This document shows positions 37,317-47,393 of a stretch of 64,000 nucleotides of DNA, piece by piece. Where the stretch lies: positions 62,001 through 126,000 of the forward strand of contig NZ_JACVQB010000006.1 of the NCBI RefSeq assembly GCF_018881575.1, given 5' to 3'. The DNA comes from Polynucleobacter sp. UK-Kesae-W10. GTDB taxonomy: Bacteria; Pseudomonadota; Gammaproteobacteria; Burkholderiales; Burkholderiaceae. Position 1 is the stretch's first letter; every line of letters starts with the position of its first letter. The notes beneath the pieces are model-generated. The model ran no database searches and had not been told where the DNA came from. It saw nothing but the letters and a program-made list of their open reading frames with translations. The position numbers and the translations under genes were made by a program.

Positions 37317-39680
37317 ATGTACTCAGACTTGCTCGCGAACCTCAATCCAGAACAGCGCGAGGCAGTGACCCTCCCGCCCGTTAATCCCAATGGCCAAGCC
37401 CAATCAGCCCTGATTTTGGCTGGGGCGGGGAGCGGTAAAACCCGCGTACTCACCACCCGTATAGCTTGGTTGATCCAGACGGGCCAGGTATCGCCTATTG
37501 GGGTCCTAGCAGTGACCTTCACCAATAAGGCAGCCAAAGAGATGATGGTGCGTTTGAGCGCCATGTTGCCAATCAATACTCGCGGGATGTGGATTGGTAC
37601 CTTCCATGGCCTTTGTAACCGTTTATTGCGCGCCCACCACAAAGAGGCAGGCCTACCATCGACCTTTCAGATTCTGGATACCCAAGATCAGTTATCAGCC
37701 ATTAAGCGACTTCTCAAGGGTTTAAAGGTCGATGATGAAAAATATCCGCCTAAGCAATTGCAGTATTTCATTGCGCATGCCAAGGAACGTGGTCAGCGCG
37801 CTAAAGATTTGGCGGTGGGTGATGATTTTCAGGCGAAGATGGCGCAACTCTATGCAGCCTATGACGAACAATGTCAGCGCGAGGGCGTCGTGGATTTTGC
37901 AGAGCTCTTATTGCGCAGTTATGAGTTGCTAAAACATAGTGAGCCGATTCGTACTCACTACCAAGAGCGCTTCCGTCATATTTTGATTGATGAGTTTCAA
38001 GATACCAATGCCTTGCAATACGCGTGGCTCAAATTACTCTCGGGCCATGATGCAAGTCGTGTCAATGTCAGCGGTATGGGCAGCAGTTCGGTATTTGCAG
38101 TGGGTGATGACGATCAAAGTATTTATGCATTCCGAGGTGCAGATGTGGAGAACATGCGCCTTTATGAGAAGCAGTTTCATCCATTATTGGTAAAGCTAGA
38201 GCAAAACTATCGTTCGCATGGCCATATTCTGGATACCGCCAATCATCTAATTGCTAACAATTCAGAGCGTCTGGGCAAGAACCTGCGAACCGATGCTGGG
38301 CATGGCGAGCCAGTCCGGATCTACGAAGCACCAAGTGATCACGCTGAAGCCGCTTGGTTGGTCGATGAAATTAAGGCGCTAGTCAATAGCGGTATCAAGC
38401 GCACTGAAGTGGCTTTGCTCTATCGCAGCAATGCGCAGTCACGCATCATTGAGCATGCCTTATTTTCAGCGGGTATTCCGTATCGTGTATATGGTGGTTT
38501 GCGATTCTTCGAGCGCGCCGAAATTAAACATGCGCTCGCTTATTTACGCTTGCTCGAAAATCCAAATGATGACACCTCATTCTCTCGGGTCGTGAATTTC
38601 CCAACGCGGGGTATTGGCGCAAGATCAATCGAAGCGTTGCAAGATGCCGCTAGAGATCAGCAATGTTCCTTATATGTTGCTGCCTCATCATTAGAAGGAA
38701 AAGCGGGTGCGGCATTGGGTGGCTTTATTCGCTTGGTCGATCATATGCGTGAAGCGACTCGTCACAACACCTTGCCTGAGACCGTTGAATTTGTCATTCA
38801 GCATAGCGGACTGATTCAGCATTACCTCTCTGAACGTGAAGGTCAGGATCGGGTAGAGAACTTGCAGGAATTGATTAATGCTGCCACTGCATTCATAGCG
38901 GAAGAGGGCTATGGCCAAGACGCAGCCGCTGCGATGTTGCCTGGCGAGAATGCGCCTGGAGTAGTCGAAGTCTCGCCATTGGCTGCCTTCCTATCGCACG
39001 CCTCTTTGGAGGCAGGCGATAACCAGGCTCAAGCTGGGCAAGATGCCGTCCAGCTGATGACAGTCCACTCTGCTAAAGGCTTGGAGTTCACCTCAGTCTT
39101 TATTACCGGTCTTGAGGAGGGGTTATTTCCTCATGAAAACAGCATTAATGAACAAAACGGTCTTGAAGAAGAGCGTCGCTTAATGTACGTAGCGATTACA
39201 AGGGCTAAAGAGCGCCTGTATCTGTCGCATACCCAGTCTCGCATGCTCCATGGTCAAGTGCGCTACAACATGCCTTCCCGCTTCTTGGAAGAATTGCCAT
39301 CTGAATCGCTCAAGTGGCTGACGCCAAAAGCCAAGGATGCTCGCTGGGGTGGTGCTTCTCGCTCAGGATCTACCTGGCAGGATGGCTACACACGGCAACG
39401 TGAATATGAATCGAATGACTTCTTTGACTCCGGTAGCGAGAGACCGCGACCCGCTAAGCGAGTAGGCTCTGCTTCCATGGAAGTCAAGAGACTAGCCTCA
39501 CCTCCACGTGGCGACTATCCTTTCAAGATCGGTCAAAATGTATTTCATACCAAGTTTGGTGAGGGCCGAGTAACTGGTCTTGAAGGTGTAGATGCTGATG
39601 CCCGCGCGCAAGTGAACTTTAAGCGTCATGGTGTTAAGTGGTTGCAGCTCAGCATTGCCAAGCTTGCAGCCATCGATTAA
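37317..39680 (+). CDS. uvrD: UvrD/Rep/PcrA-family DNA helicase
   Basis: A 787-residue superfamily 1A 3'-5' helicase. The Walker A is GAGSGKT (36-42), followed by [10 protein letters not shown] (motif Ia), DEFQDTN (Walker B), [13 protein letters not shown] (motif III), the [14 protein letters not shown] motif V region and ITRAKERL (motif VI). The last 80 residues hold a Tudor-like segment ([19 protein letters not shown]) that in UvrD/PcrA contacts RNA polymerase. The family assignment is firm; UvrD versus Rep is judged from length and the Tudor tail. Confidence 0.9.
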   Translation: MYSDLLANLNPEQREAVTLPPVNPNGQAQSALILAGAGSGKTRVLTTRIAWLIQTGQVSPIGVLAVTFTNKAAKEMMVRLSAMLPINTRGMWIGTFHGLCNRLLRAHHKEAGLPSTFQILDTQDQLSAIKRLLKGLKVDDEKYPPKQLQYFIAHAKERGQRAKDLAVGDDFQAKMAQLYAAYDEQCQREGVVDFAELLLRSYELLKHSEPIRTHYQERFRHILIDEFQDTNALQYAWLKLLSGHDASRVNVSGMGSSSVFAVGDDDQSIYAFRGADVENMRLYEKQFHPLLVKLEQNYRSHGHILDTANHLIANNSERLGKNLRTDAGHGEPVRIYEAPSDHAEAAWLVDEIKALVNSGIKRTEVALLYRSNAQSRIIEHALFSAGIPYRVYGGLRFFERAEIKHALAYLRLLENPNDDTSFSRVVNFPTRGIGARSIEALQDAARDQQCSLYVAASSLEGKAGAALGGFIRLVDHMREATRHNTLPETVEFVIQHSGLIQHYLSEREGQDRVENLQELINAATAFIAEEGYGQDAAAAMLPGENAPGVVEVSPLAAFLSHASLEAGDNQAQAGQDAVQLMTVHSAKGLEFTSVFITGLEEGLFPHENSINEQNGLEEERRLMYVAITRAKERLYLSHTQSRMLHGQVRYNMPSRFLEELPSESLKWLTPKAKDARWGGASRSGSTWQDGYTRQREYESNDFFDSGSERPRPAKRVGSASMEVKRLASPPRGDYPFKIGQNVFHTKFGEGRVTGLEGVDADARAQVNFKRHGVKWLQLSIAKLAAID

Positions 39681-39705
39681 AAACCGCTTGCTTAATTAGC
39701 GGTAA

Positions 39706-40479
39706 TTAAAGAACAACTTCATCTTCAGTAAAGCAGGCTTTCCACGTTGCGTAGAAAGAGCAGTGCATGACAGTGAGTCCGGCCATGGAGATGGGGGCGA
39801 TGATGAAAGATGCAGCTTGTCCAAAATCCAGCGCATCAAGCACCATGCCAATGCTTAATGGAATCGCAATGAGAATTGCGCTCCAGATCGCCAAGTAGAA
39901 AAAGAAAGCAGCTTTATTAGTCCAGCAGGCCAGCCAGCTAGAAAAGAGGGCTTGGGGAATTGACATGTCTGCCCATGCAACCAAGATAGGCGAGAACCAC
40001 ATCAACATAGCGACCGGAATGTAGAGGATGGCGCCAAAAAATAAGACCAAATAGATTTGACGAATTGCCTCAGGTGTTACGGGTTTATCGCTCGTCATCA
40101 GCGGCAAGAGAGATTCAAAGTCAACTAAGAGGCTAAGAACAAAGCTCAGCGCCAAAATGAGTACGGTGTATATCAAGCCTAATTGCAAAATCCGCTTGCG
40201 AATCAGAATTCCAGATCGCAACGCAATCAAATAGACCATCGGACTAATACGTTCTTTTTGAATTCCTTGGCGGCAAGCAGTCATAAATCCAACGGATAAC
40301 GCCGGCGTTAGGAGTAGTACGGCAAAGACGCCAATCACTGGAATAATCACTGCCAATTGTGCAGCGAAGACGTACATGAAGACGAGCATTAAAAATCCCA
40401 ATGGATTTTGTTTAAATAACCAAATGCCCTGTCTGATCCAGGTATAGCCTTCTTTAGGTGCTACAGAATTGAGTTTCAT
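39706..40479 (-). CDS. BPSS1780-type multi-spanning membrane protein
   Basis: A 257-residue inner-membrane protein with about six hydrophobic segments (roughly 28-50, 52-70, 98-118, 140-165, 185-205, 215-240). The beginning, with a basic stretch and WIRQGIWLFKQNPLGFLML, fits a family of beta-proteobacterial membrane proteins of unknown function named after the Burkholderia member BPSS1780. It overlaps the thrB stop by 4 bases, so they are co-translated. Function unknown. Confidence 0.8.
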   Translation of the reverse strand: MKLNSVAPKEGYTWIRQGIWLFKQNPLGFLMLVFMYVFAAQLAVIIPVIGVFAVLLLTPALSVGFMTACRQGIQKERISPMVYLIALRSGILIRKRILQLGLIYTVLILALSFVLSLLVDFESLLPLMTSDKPVTPEAIRQIYLVLFFGAILYIPVAMLMWFSPILVAWADMSIPQALFSSWLACWTNKAAFFFYLAIWSAILIAIPLSIGMVLDALDFGQAASFIIAPISMAGLTVMHCSFYATWKACFTEDEVVL

Positions 40480-41453
40480 AGGGTGCGACGACTGAGCAGA
40501 ATTCGCTCAAAGTGTGTGGGATCGTGTGGGGTGAGCATTTGCGCATCACGTGGCAAGTAAAAATCCCATAGGCGCGATACCCAGAAGCGTAAGGCGGCAG
40601 CCCTCACCATGAGCGGCCAACTAGCCTGCTCCTCTTTGGTCAAAGGGCGTACTGCTTGGTAGGCTTTCATGAGAGCCTCAAAGCGAGCGGGATCTAAATC
40701 CTGTTTATTGTCAGCAAGACACCAATCGTTGACAGTCACAGCAAGGTCAAACAACCATTTATCCGTTCCGGCGAAATAAAAATCAAAGAAACCGCCCAAG
40801 CGATCATTGCTTGTATCGTTTGTACCTTTGGGGTCAAAGAGTACGTTGTCGCGGAAGAGGTCGCAATGGCTTGCTCCTTGAGGCAACGCATCGTAATTGC
40901 TTGAGGCAAAAAACGCTTCTTGCGTAGCGAGCTCGTGCGTTAGTAAATCTCGTTGTGCGAAATTTAAGTGCGGCAATACTGAAGGAATCGTTTGTTGCCA
41001 CCAGCCAAGGCTGCGCAGATTTTCTTGTGACTTCGGAAAATCTTTCCCAGCTAAATGCATCTTGGCCAACATCTCACCTACCAATGCGCAATGACTTGCT
41101 TCAGGCTGCATGCGTGACAAACCAGGCAGTTTGCTCACAATGGCTGCTGGCTTACCCTTCAGTGAAAACAGTATTTCACCACGCTGATTTTCAATAGGCT
41201 TCGGTACGGGGATTCCCTTGTTTGCCAGGTGACGCATGAGCTCCAAGTAATAAGGTAGCTGCTGTGCAGACAGTCTCTCAAAGATGGTGAGTACGTATTC
41301 GTGCTTCTGACCATCTTTAATAGTGTCTAAGAAGAAATTGGAGTTTTCGATGCCACCATGAATGCCACGAATCTCGCTAGCACTGCCGATATCAAAATCT
41401 TGAGCAATCCACTGCGAGATATCGTCAAGTTCGATCGGGGTAAAAACAGCCAT
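40476..41453 (-). CDS. thrB: Homoserine kinase, APH-fold (type II ThrB)
   Basis: A 325-residue kinase of the aminoglycoside phosphotransferase fold, the type of homoserine kinase used by many beta- and gamma-proteobacteria instead of the GHMP enzyme. The catalytic loop HCDLFRDN (196-203) is intact, followed by the GGFFDFYFAG metal-binding stretch. It makes O-phosphohomoserine for threonine synthesis. It lies 25 bases after the DUF2782-type gene and overlaps the membrane protein gene, forming a three-gene minus-strand set. Confidence 0.93.
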   Translation of the reverse strand: MAVFTPIELDDISQWIAQDFDIGSASEIRGIHGGIENSNFFLDTIKDGQKHEYVLTIFERLSAQQLPYYLELMRHLANKGIPVPKPIENQRGEILFSLKGKPAAIVSKLPGLSRMQPEASHCALVGEMLAKMHLAGKDFPKSQENLRSLGWWQQTIPSVLPHLNFAQRDLLTHELATQEAFFASSNYDALPQGASHCDLFRDNVLFDPKGTNDTSNDRLGGFFDFYFAGTDKWLFDLAVTVNDWCLADNKQDLDPARFEALMKAYQAVRPLTKEEQASWPLMVRAAALRFWVSRLWDFYLPRDAQMLTPHDPTHFERILLSRRTL

Positions 41454-41478
41454 GAAGCAGCGACTCTACTGTTAGGAA

Positions 41479-41892
41479 TTAATTGAGTGGAATGCTAATG
41501 CTCGGTACGCTCAAGAGGCTACCTTCACCGCTTGGTGCTCCTGGCTTCACAGAGTCCGGAGGAGACATTTCATAGGTGGTGTATTTTGTTTTGACTTGAA
41601 CCTGAGTCGGGCTATTGGCATCTTTGTATTCAGTAATTTCGGTGCCCGTTACTTCTTTATGTTGAAAGCTCGGCTGACGCTTTTCCGGGTTGCTCAAGAC
41701 GCCGGATGGGCTAACGGCAGGGGCTAGTGGCTGGTTATTAATTTGATTGAGTTCAGACTGGCTCAGGGCTTGGCTGGTATTCTGGGCTTGCGCTGAACCG
41801 ACCCCAAAAAGGCCAAAAATCACCAAAAAGCTCGTCAGAGCAAGGCTTTGGCTGAAGAAGTGGCTAATTACATTCGTTAGAGCGTGCATCAT
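41479..41892 (-). CDS. Exported DUF2782-type protein
   Basis: A 137-residue protein with an N-terminal hydrophobic signal (about 10-36, probable cut after AQAQ). The mature part is low in complexity at first and then shows the EITEYKDANSPTQVQVKTKY segment (residues about 82-105) that fits the short DUF2782 pattern of an acidic-Tyr hairpin. This family often sits between thrB and polA in beta-proteobacteria, as here. Function unknown; it probably works in the periplasm. The divergent polA starts 82 bases away. Confidence 0.7.
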   Translation of the reverse strand: MMHALTNVISHFFSQSLALTSFLVIFGLFGVGSAQAQNTSQALSQSELNQINNQPLAPAVSPSGVLSNPEKRQPSFQHKEVTGTEITEYKDANSPTQVQVKTKYTTYEMSPPDSVKPGAPSGEGSLLSVPSISIPLN

Positions 41893-41974
41893 TTTTCACC
41901 TTTTTAGGCCTACTCTCGGGTGGTTCCTTAACCAGACCTGTAGGCAGTTCACAACTAGATTGTACGATTGCGGT

Positions 41975-44800
41975 ATGACTAAACATAGACTCTTGTTGGT
42001 AGACGGCTCTAGCTACCTGTATCGCGCCTTCCATGCCATGCCAGACCTCCGAAATGGGGCTGGTGAGCCCACAGGCGCCATTTATGGCATGGTCAATATG
42101 ATGCGCCGCGCCCGTTCCGAGCTCAAGGCGGACCATATCGCCTGCGTTTTTGATGCTAAGGGCAAGACTTTCCGGGATGAGATGTACGCCGAGTACAAGG
42201 CCCATCGCTCACCGATGCCTGAGGATTTGGTCAAGCAAATCGAACCGATCCATGCCATGGTGAAGGCATTGGGCTGGCCTGTACTGATGGTCTCTGGCGT
42301 AGAGGCTGATGATGTGATTGGTACGTTGGCATGTCAGGCTACTCAGGCTGGATGGGAAACCATTATTTCCACGGGCGATAAAGATTTGGCGCAATTAGTC
42401 AATGAATCCGTCACGCTCATCAATACGATGACCAATGAAAAATTGGATATCAATGGGGTGGTTGAGAAATTTGGTGTACCACCAGAGCGCATTGTGGATT
42501 ACTTATCGATCATTGGTGATGCTGTTGACAATGTTCCTGGCGTACCAAAAGCAGGACCTAAAACTGCTAATAAATGGTTAGCTGAGTTTGGTGATTTAGA
42601 TAACTTGATGGCAAATGCAGATCAAGTGAAGGGCGTAGTCGGCGAAAATTTACGCGCTACTTTAGCGTGGTTGCCACAAGCACGTCAGTTAATTACTGTG
42701 AAAACAGATTGTGATTTGTCGCCACACCTTCCTGGTTTAGATGATCTACATGCTAAGCCTGAAAATGCGCCATTATTGCGAGAGTTATTTGAGCGTTACG
42801 CCTTTAAAACCTGGTTACGGGACGTGGAGAAGCAGCTTACAAGCCCGCAGGAAAAGGCTCTAGAGGCGACAGCATTTGATTTAGCCGGCACGCCCATTGC
42901 CCATACATCTGACGAGGATGAATCTAAAAAATCACGCGTGATTGCCAGCGCACCCACCAAAGCACTGTCACAAGATACAACGGATTTACAAGACGCTATC
43001 GAGCGTCATTACGAATGTATTACCGATGAAGTGGGTTTAGAAAAGTGGCTGCAAAAAATTGCGCAGGCAGAATTAACAGCAGTCGATACGGAGACGACTA
43101 GCTTGGATGCACTGGCTGCAGAGTTGGTGGGCATTTCTTTATCGGTCAAACCTGGTGAAGCTTGCTATATTCCGGTTGCACATCGCAATGGAGAAACGCA
43201 ACTCAATCGCGAGCATGTGCTTGCGCGTATGAAGTCCTGGCTGGAAAGTGCAACTCACTTAAAGGTGGGGCAAAACCTAAAATACGACGCGCATATTTTT
43301 GCAAACTATGGAATCACCTTAGGTGGCATTGCCTTTGATACTTTGCTTGAATCCTATGTGCTTGAATCTCATCTGCCGCACAATATGGACAGCCTGGCTG
43401 AGCGCCACTTAGGCATGAAAACCATCCGCTATGAAGAAGTGTGTGGAAAAGGGGTTCATCAAATCGGCTTTGATCAAGTAGATTTGCAGATTGCGACCAA
43501 CTATGCTGCTGAAGACGCCGACATCACTTTGCGCCTCCATTTAACGCTCTGGCCGCAAATTCAGGAGAGCCCTGGATTGCTTTATATCTACCAAAATATT
43601 GAAATGCCGGCCATGCGCGTCCTAGGAATCATGGAGCGTAATGGCATTCGAATTGATTCTGAGCTGCTGGGTAAGCAGGGGCAGCAAGTGGGTAAGCGCC
43701 TCCTGGAGCTGGAGGGTGAGATTCACCAGTTAGCAGGGCAGCCTTTTAATATTCAGTCGCCTAAACAAATTGCAGAAATTCTTTTTGTGCAATTAGAGTT
43801 GCCAGTGGTTAAGAAAACACCTTCGGGCGCGCCTTCCACTGACGAAGAGGTGCTCCAGAAATTAGCTGAAGATTACCCCTTGCCAGCGCGTATCCTGGAC
43901 TACCGTAGCTTGGCGAAATTGATGTCAACCTATATTGAGAAGCTTCCCCGCATGGCTGATCCGAAGACCGGTCGGGTGCATACTAATTTCTCTCAAGCAA
44001 CAGCGGTGACAGGTCGTCTCGCATCTAGCGATCCCAATTTGCAAAATATTCCGGTACGTACTGAAGAGGGTCGACGTATTCGTGAGGCATTTATTCCTGC
44101 GGCAGGTTGCAAGCTCTTATCAGCGGACTATTCACAAATCGAGCTGCGCATCATGGCGCATATTGCCGAAGATGAAAATTTGTTAGCGGCATTTCGGGAT
44201 GGTAAAGACGTGCACCAAGCGACTGCCGCAGAAATTTTTGGCATCCCCTTGGAAGAGGTTAATTCAGAACAGCGTCGCTATGCCAAGGTCATTAACTTTG
44301 GCTTGATCTACGGCATGAGTGCTTTTGGTCTAGCAGGAAATTTGGGTATTGAGCGTGCTGCTGCGCAAAACTACATTGCGAAATACTTTGATCGCTATCC
44401 GGGGGTTGCGCAATATATGGAGCGTACCCGCCTTGAAGCTAGAGAAAACGGATACGTAGAAACAGTCTTTGGCCGTCGCTTATGGTTGCCGGAGATCAAG
44501 GGTTCGAATGGTCCTCGTCGTCAAGGTGCCGAGCGAGCTGCAATTAATGCGCCGATGCAAGGAACTGCCGCTGACTTGATTAAGTTAGCCATGATTGCAG
44601 TAGAAGATTGGCTGGAAAAGGAGCAGTTAAAAACCAAACTTCTCCTTCAGGTCCATGATGAGTTGGTATTAGATGTGCCCTTGGATGAAATCGACTTACT
44701 CCAAGCAAAGTTACCGGATTTGATGTGCAATGTAGCCCAGTTAAAGGTGCCTTTGGTGGTCAGTATCGGGATTGGCGATAATTGGGAAGAAGCACACTAG
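41975..44800 (+). CDS. polA: DNA polymerase I
   Basis: A 941-residue family A polymerase with all three domains. The 5'-nuclease (about 1-290) has LLVDGSSYLYRAFHA and GDAVDNVPGVPKAGPKTA. The proofreading 3'-5' exonuclease keeps D371 and E373 in VDTETTS, so it is active, unlike in some lineages. The polymerase domain has D718 (DYSQIELR) and H894-D895-E896. ATG 41975 gives MTKHRLLLVDGSS, the usual start; the longer in-frame extension would run through the divergent DUF2782 gene. Confidence 0.97.
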   Translation: MTKHRLLLVDGSSYLYRAFHAMPDLRNGAGEPTGAIYGMVNMMRRARSELKADHIACVFDAKGKTFRDEMYAEYKAHRSPMPEDLVKQIEPIHAMVKALGWPVLMVSGVEADDVIGTLACQATQAGWETIISTGDKDLAQLVNESVTLINTMTNEKLDINGVVEKFGVPPERIVDYLSIIGDAVDNVPGVPKAGPKTANKWLAEFGDLDNLMANADQVKGVVGENLRATLAWLPQARQLITVKTDCDLSPHLPGLDDLHAKPENAPLLRELFERYAFKTWLRDVEKQLTSPQEKALEATAFDLAGTPIAHTSDEDESKKSRVIASAPTKALSQDTTDLQDAIERHYECITDEVGLEKWLQKIAQAELTAVDTETTSLDALAAELVGISLSVKPGEACYIPVAHRNGETQLNREHVLARMKSWLESATHLKVGQNLKYDAHIFANYGITLGGIAFDTLLESYVLESHLPHNMDSLAERHLGMKTIRYEEVCGKGVHQIGFDQVDLQIATNYAAEDADITLRLHLTLWPQIQESPGLLYIYQNIEMPAMRVLGIMERNGIRIDSELLGKQGQQVGKRLLELEGEIHQLAGQPFNIQSPKQIAEILFVQLELPVVKKTPSGAPSTDEEVLQKLAEDYPLPARILDYRSLAKLMSTYIEKLPRMADPKTGRVHTNFSQATAVTGRLASSDPNLQNIPVRTEEGRRIREAFIPAAGCKLLSADYSQIELRIMAHIAEDENLLAAFRDGKDVHQATAAEIFGIPLEEVNSEQRRYAKVINFGLIYGMSAFGLAGNLGIERAAAQNYIAKYFDRYPGVAQYMERTRLEARENGYVETVFGRRLWLPEIKGSNGPRRQGAERAAINAPMQGTAADLIKLAMIAVEDWLEKEQLKTKLLLQVHDELVLDVPLDEIDLLQAKLPDLMCNVAQLKVPLVVSIGIGDNWEEAH

Positions 44801-44828
44801 AGGCCCAGATGCAGCCTGGAGACAATGA

Positions 44829-45713
44829 ATGAATAAAAACACACAAAACAGCAGAAGAGAGTTTATAAAGACATCCGCCGCTAGCGCTACTGCGCTGGGG
44901 ACTTTGGGCGTTGGATTTGTTGCTGCTTCTGATCCAGTAGCTGCGGCAGCCATTGAAACGGATTTCAGGGGCATTAAAGCGGGCGAGCAAATGATTCCGG
45001 TTGGCAGCTTTCAGTTGCCTGCTTACGTTTCTCGCCCAGCAAATGCCAAAGGCAATTTGCCAGTCATCATCGTGGTGAGTGAAATATTTGGTGTTCATGA
45101 ATACATCGCTGATGTCACCAGGCGTTTTGCCAAGCTTGGCTATCTTGCAATTGCCCCAGAGTTTTTTACGCGGGCAGGCGACCCTAATAATTACGGCACG
45201 ATTGCTGATATTTTGACGAATGTAGTAGCCAAAACGCCCGATGCTCAAGTACTCAATGATTTGCAAGCTGCTCTAGTGTGGGCTGGTAAAAATGGCGGCG
45301 ATTTAAAGCGCGTTGGTGTCACGGGTTTCTGTTGGGGCGGGCGCATCACTTGGTTGTCTGCTACTTTGCCTCAGGTCAAAGCAGGGGTTGCTTGGTATGG
45401 CCGTTTGATTGGCGAGAAGACCGAAGGCAATCCTCGTCACCCCGTTGATGTGGCGGCAGATTTAAAGGCCCCTGTATTGGGTCTTTATGGCGGGGCCGAT
45501 GCCGGCATCTCTCTAGAAAGCGTAGAGCAAATGCGCGCTGCCCTGGCGCAGGCAGCGGCTAAAAATCCTGCTGCTAAAGCTTCTATGATTGAGGTCTATC
45601 CTGATACACCACATGCCTTTCATGCGGATTATCGAGAGTCTTATCGCGCAGGCCCTGCTAAAGACGGTTGGGAAAAGTGCTTAGCTTGGTTTAAGAAAAA
45701 CGGAGTAGCTTAA
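44829..45713 (+). CDS. Tat-exported dienelactone hydrolase family protein
   Basis: A 294-residue alpha/beta hydrolase. The catalytic triad of the family is visible: C168 in GFCWGG, D224 and H262 (TPHAF). The N-terminus has a full twin-arginine signal (NSRREFIKTSAAS, residues 7-19) with a hydrophobic stretch behind it and a cut near 42. It would therefore fold in the cytoplasm and work in the periplasm. It begins 28 bases after polA with a GGAG-type site. The true substrate is unknown, since classical dienelactone hydrolases are cytosolic enzymes of chloroaromatic breakdown and no such pathway is nearby. Confidence 0.88.
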   Translation: MNKNTQNSRREFIKTSAASATALGTLGVGFVAASDPVAAAAIETDFRGIKAGEQMIPVGSFQLPAYVSRPANAKGNLPVIIVVSEIFGVHEYIADVTRRFAKLGYLAIAPEFFTRAGDPNNYGTIADILTNVVAKTPDAQVLNDLQAALVWAGKNGGDLKRVGVTGFCWGGRITWLSATLPQVKAGVAWYGRLIGEKTEGNPRHPVDVAADLKAPVLGLYGGADAGISLESVEQMRAALAQAAAKNPAAKASMIEVYPDTPHAFHADYRESYRAGPAKDGWEKCLAWFKKNGVA

Positions 45714-45717
45714 TTCA

Positions 45718-46491
45718 ATGTCGGCTTTACAGAGCATCATCTTGATCACGGCTTTAGCAGGCGCCACTAGCGTGCTGATTGCCGCCAGTTGTTCGGTGAC
45801 ATTACTCTCCAGAATGATCAACAATATGGTTAGTTTGTCGGTTGGTATTTTGCTGGCGACAGCTTTATTACATTCTTTGCCGGAAGCATTTAGCATCGAA
45901 GGCACCAGCCCACAATTGTTATTTGCTACCTTGTTGGCTGGTTTATTGGGATTTTTCTTATTAGAAAAGATTGCCTTATTGCGCCATGATCACCATCACG
46001 AAGGTGATGGCCATCACCATCATCATGGTCACGATGCCGAAAATGCTGGACGTAGTGGGTGGATGATTTTGGTTGGTGATGGCATTCACAACTTCGTGGA
46101 TGGTATTTTGATTGCTGCGGCATTTATGGCCGATTACCAAGTGGGTATTTTTACGGCGATCGCCATCATTGCGCACGAGATTCCCCAAGAGATTGGTGAC
46201 TTCATTGTGTTGCTCAATGCCGGTTTTTCCCGTACCCGCGCCTTGCTCTACAACTTAATTTGCGGCTTGTCTGCGGTGGTGGGAGGGGTACTTGCCTACT
46301 TCTTCCTAGAGAAGGCTCATGCAGCAATGCCCTACTTATTGGTCATCGCTTCGAGTAGCTTTATCTATATTGCTGTTAGCGATTTAATCCCGCAAATGCA
46401 TCGTCGCCCACACTGGGCTGAGTCTTTACGTCAAACCGTATTGATTGCTTGTGGCGTGGGATTTGTGATCCTTTTGTCCTTGTTGCACTAA
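45718..46491 (+). CDS. ZIP family divalent metal transporter
   Basis: A 257-residue inner-membrane protein with about seven to eight hydrophobic segments. The histidine-rich cytoplasmic loop (HDHHHEGDGHHHHHGHD, about 89-105) and the metal-site segments DGIHNFVDGILIA and AHEIPQEIGDF are characteristic of ZIP transporters, which import zinc, iron or manganese. It begins 4 bases after the hydrolase gene and ends 3 bases before the convergent sulfurtransferase gene. Which metal it moves cannot be told from sequence. Confidence 0.93.
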   Translation: MSALQSIILITALAGATSVLIAASCSVTLLSRMINNMVSLSVGILLATALLHSLPEAFSIEGTSPQLLFATLLAGLLGFFLLEKIALLRHDHHHEGDGHHHHHGHDAENAGRSGWMILVGDGIHNFVDGILIAAAFMADYQVGIFTAIAIIAHEIPQEIGDFIVLLNAGFSRTRALLYNLICGLSAVVGGVLAYFFLEKAHAAMPYLLVIASSSFIYIAVSDLIPQMHRRPHWAESLRQTVLIACGVGFVILLSLLH

Positions 46492-46494
46492 AAC

Positions 46495-47325
46495 TTAAGT
46501 CTCCACGGGTCTACTGGAGTCGGCGCACCATTCACTCCAGCTACCAGCATATAAACGCGAGCCTTTTAAGCCTGCAATTTCCATGGCCAATAAATTGTGA
46601 CACGCAGTGACACCAGAGCCACATTGATGAATCACATCGCTTGGTTTGAGTGGGCCAAGAAATTCAACATACTCTTTAAACAGCTGTTCAGCTGGTTTAA
46701 AGGCGGTAGATAAAAGGTTATCTTTAAAGAAGTGATTTTTTGCACTGGGGATGTGGCCTCCAACCGGATCTAGGGTTTCATTCTGACCATGAAAGCGATC
46801 ATTTGCGCGCGCATCGACGATGGTAAATTGCTGATTCTGTAAATTACTTACTACTTCATCTACCAGCACTAAGCCAACATAAGGTCTGGGCTCGATTGCC
46901 TGCTGTGCTGGGGTAGCTTGGCGCGGGACGCTACCCATCGGCCCATTCCAGGCATCTAAGCCACCATCTAAGACTTGCACTTTGGCATGCCCACTGGCCT
47001 TGAGCATCCACCAGAGGCGGCTGGCATAGACCGAGCCTTGTTTGTCATAGGCAACCACCAGAGTGTTTGGGGAAATGCCTAAGCGGGTTTTGGTTTTTGC
47101 CCACACCTCAGGGGCGGGCAGTGGATGTCGGCCATTGCTACCGTTTTTGGGACCGGAAAGATCGTGGTCTAAGTCAACATAAATAGCGCCAGGAATATGA
47201 CTCTCTGCGTAGGCTTTTTTACCAGCAAGAGGATCAACGAGATCGAAGCGGCAGTCGCACAGTAATACCTGCTCACCACTATTAATGATTTCTTCTAATT
47301 GATTGGCAGAGATTAGAGGAGTCAT
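46495..47325 (-). CDS. sseA: 3-mercaptopyruvate sulfurtransferase (double rhodanese)
   Basis: A 276-residue protein of two rhodanese domains. The C-terminal domain carries the catalytic C235 in CGSGVTA (235-241). The CGSGVT loop, as opposed to CRKGVT, is typical of 3-mercaptopyruvate sulfurtransferase rather than thiosulfate sulfurtransferase. The N-terminal domain has WWMLKASGH and lacks a catalytic Cys, as usual. It is separated from the Rieske gene upstream by 68 bases and may share its transcript. Confidence 0.9.
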   Translation of the reverse strand: MTPLISANQLEEIINSGEQVLLCDCRFDLVDPLAGKKAYAESHIPGAIYVDLDHDLSGPKNGSNGRHPLPAPEVWAKTKTRLGISPNTLVVAYDKQGSVYASRLWWMLKASGHAKVQVLDGGLDAWNGPMGSVPRQATPAQQAIEPRPYVGLVLVDEVVSNLQNQQFTIVDARANDRFHGQNETLDPVGGHIPSAKNHFFKDNLLSTAFKPAEQLFKEYVEFLGPLKPSDVIHQCGSGVTACHNLLAMEIAGLKGSRLYAGSWSEWCADSSRPVET

Positions 47326-47393
47326 GATGCTTCCTTATGAAGAGGCACAGCGTTTACTGAAAAAGAGTTTTAAAGCAAAAACACCTATCTAGA

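Noticed and set aside
39683-39702. Short inverted repeat between the helicase gene and the BPSS1780-type gene as a terminator
   Set aside because: The stem has only about six base pairs with a long loop and no T-run, so I do not call it.
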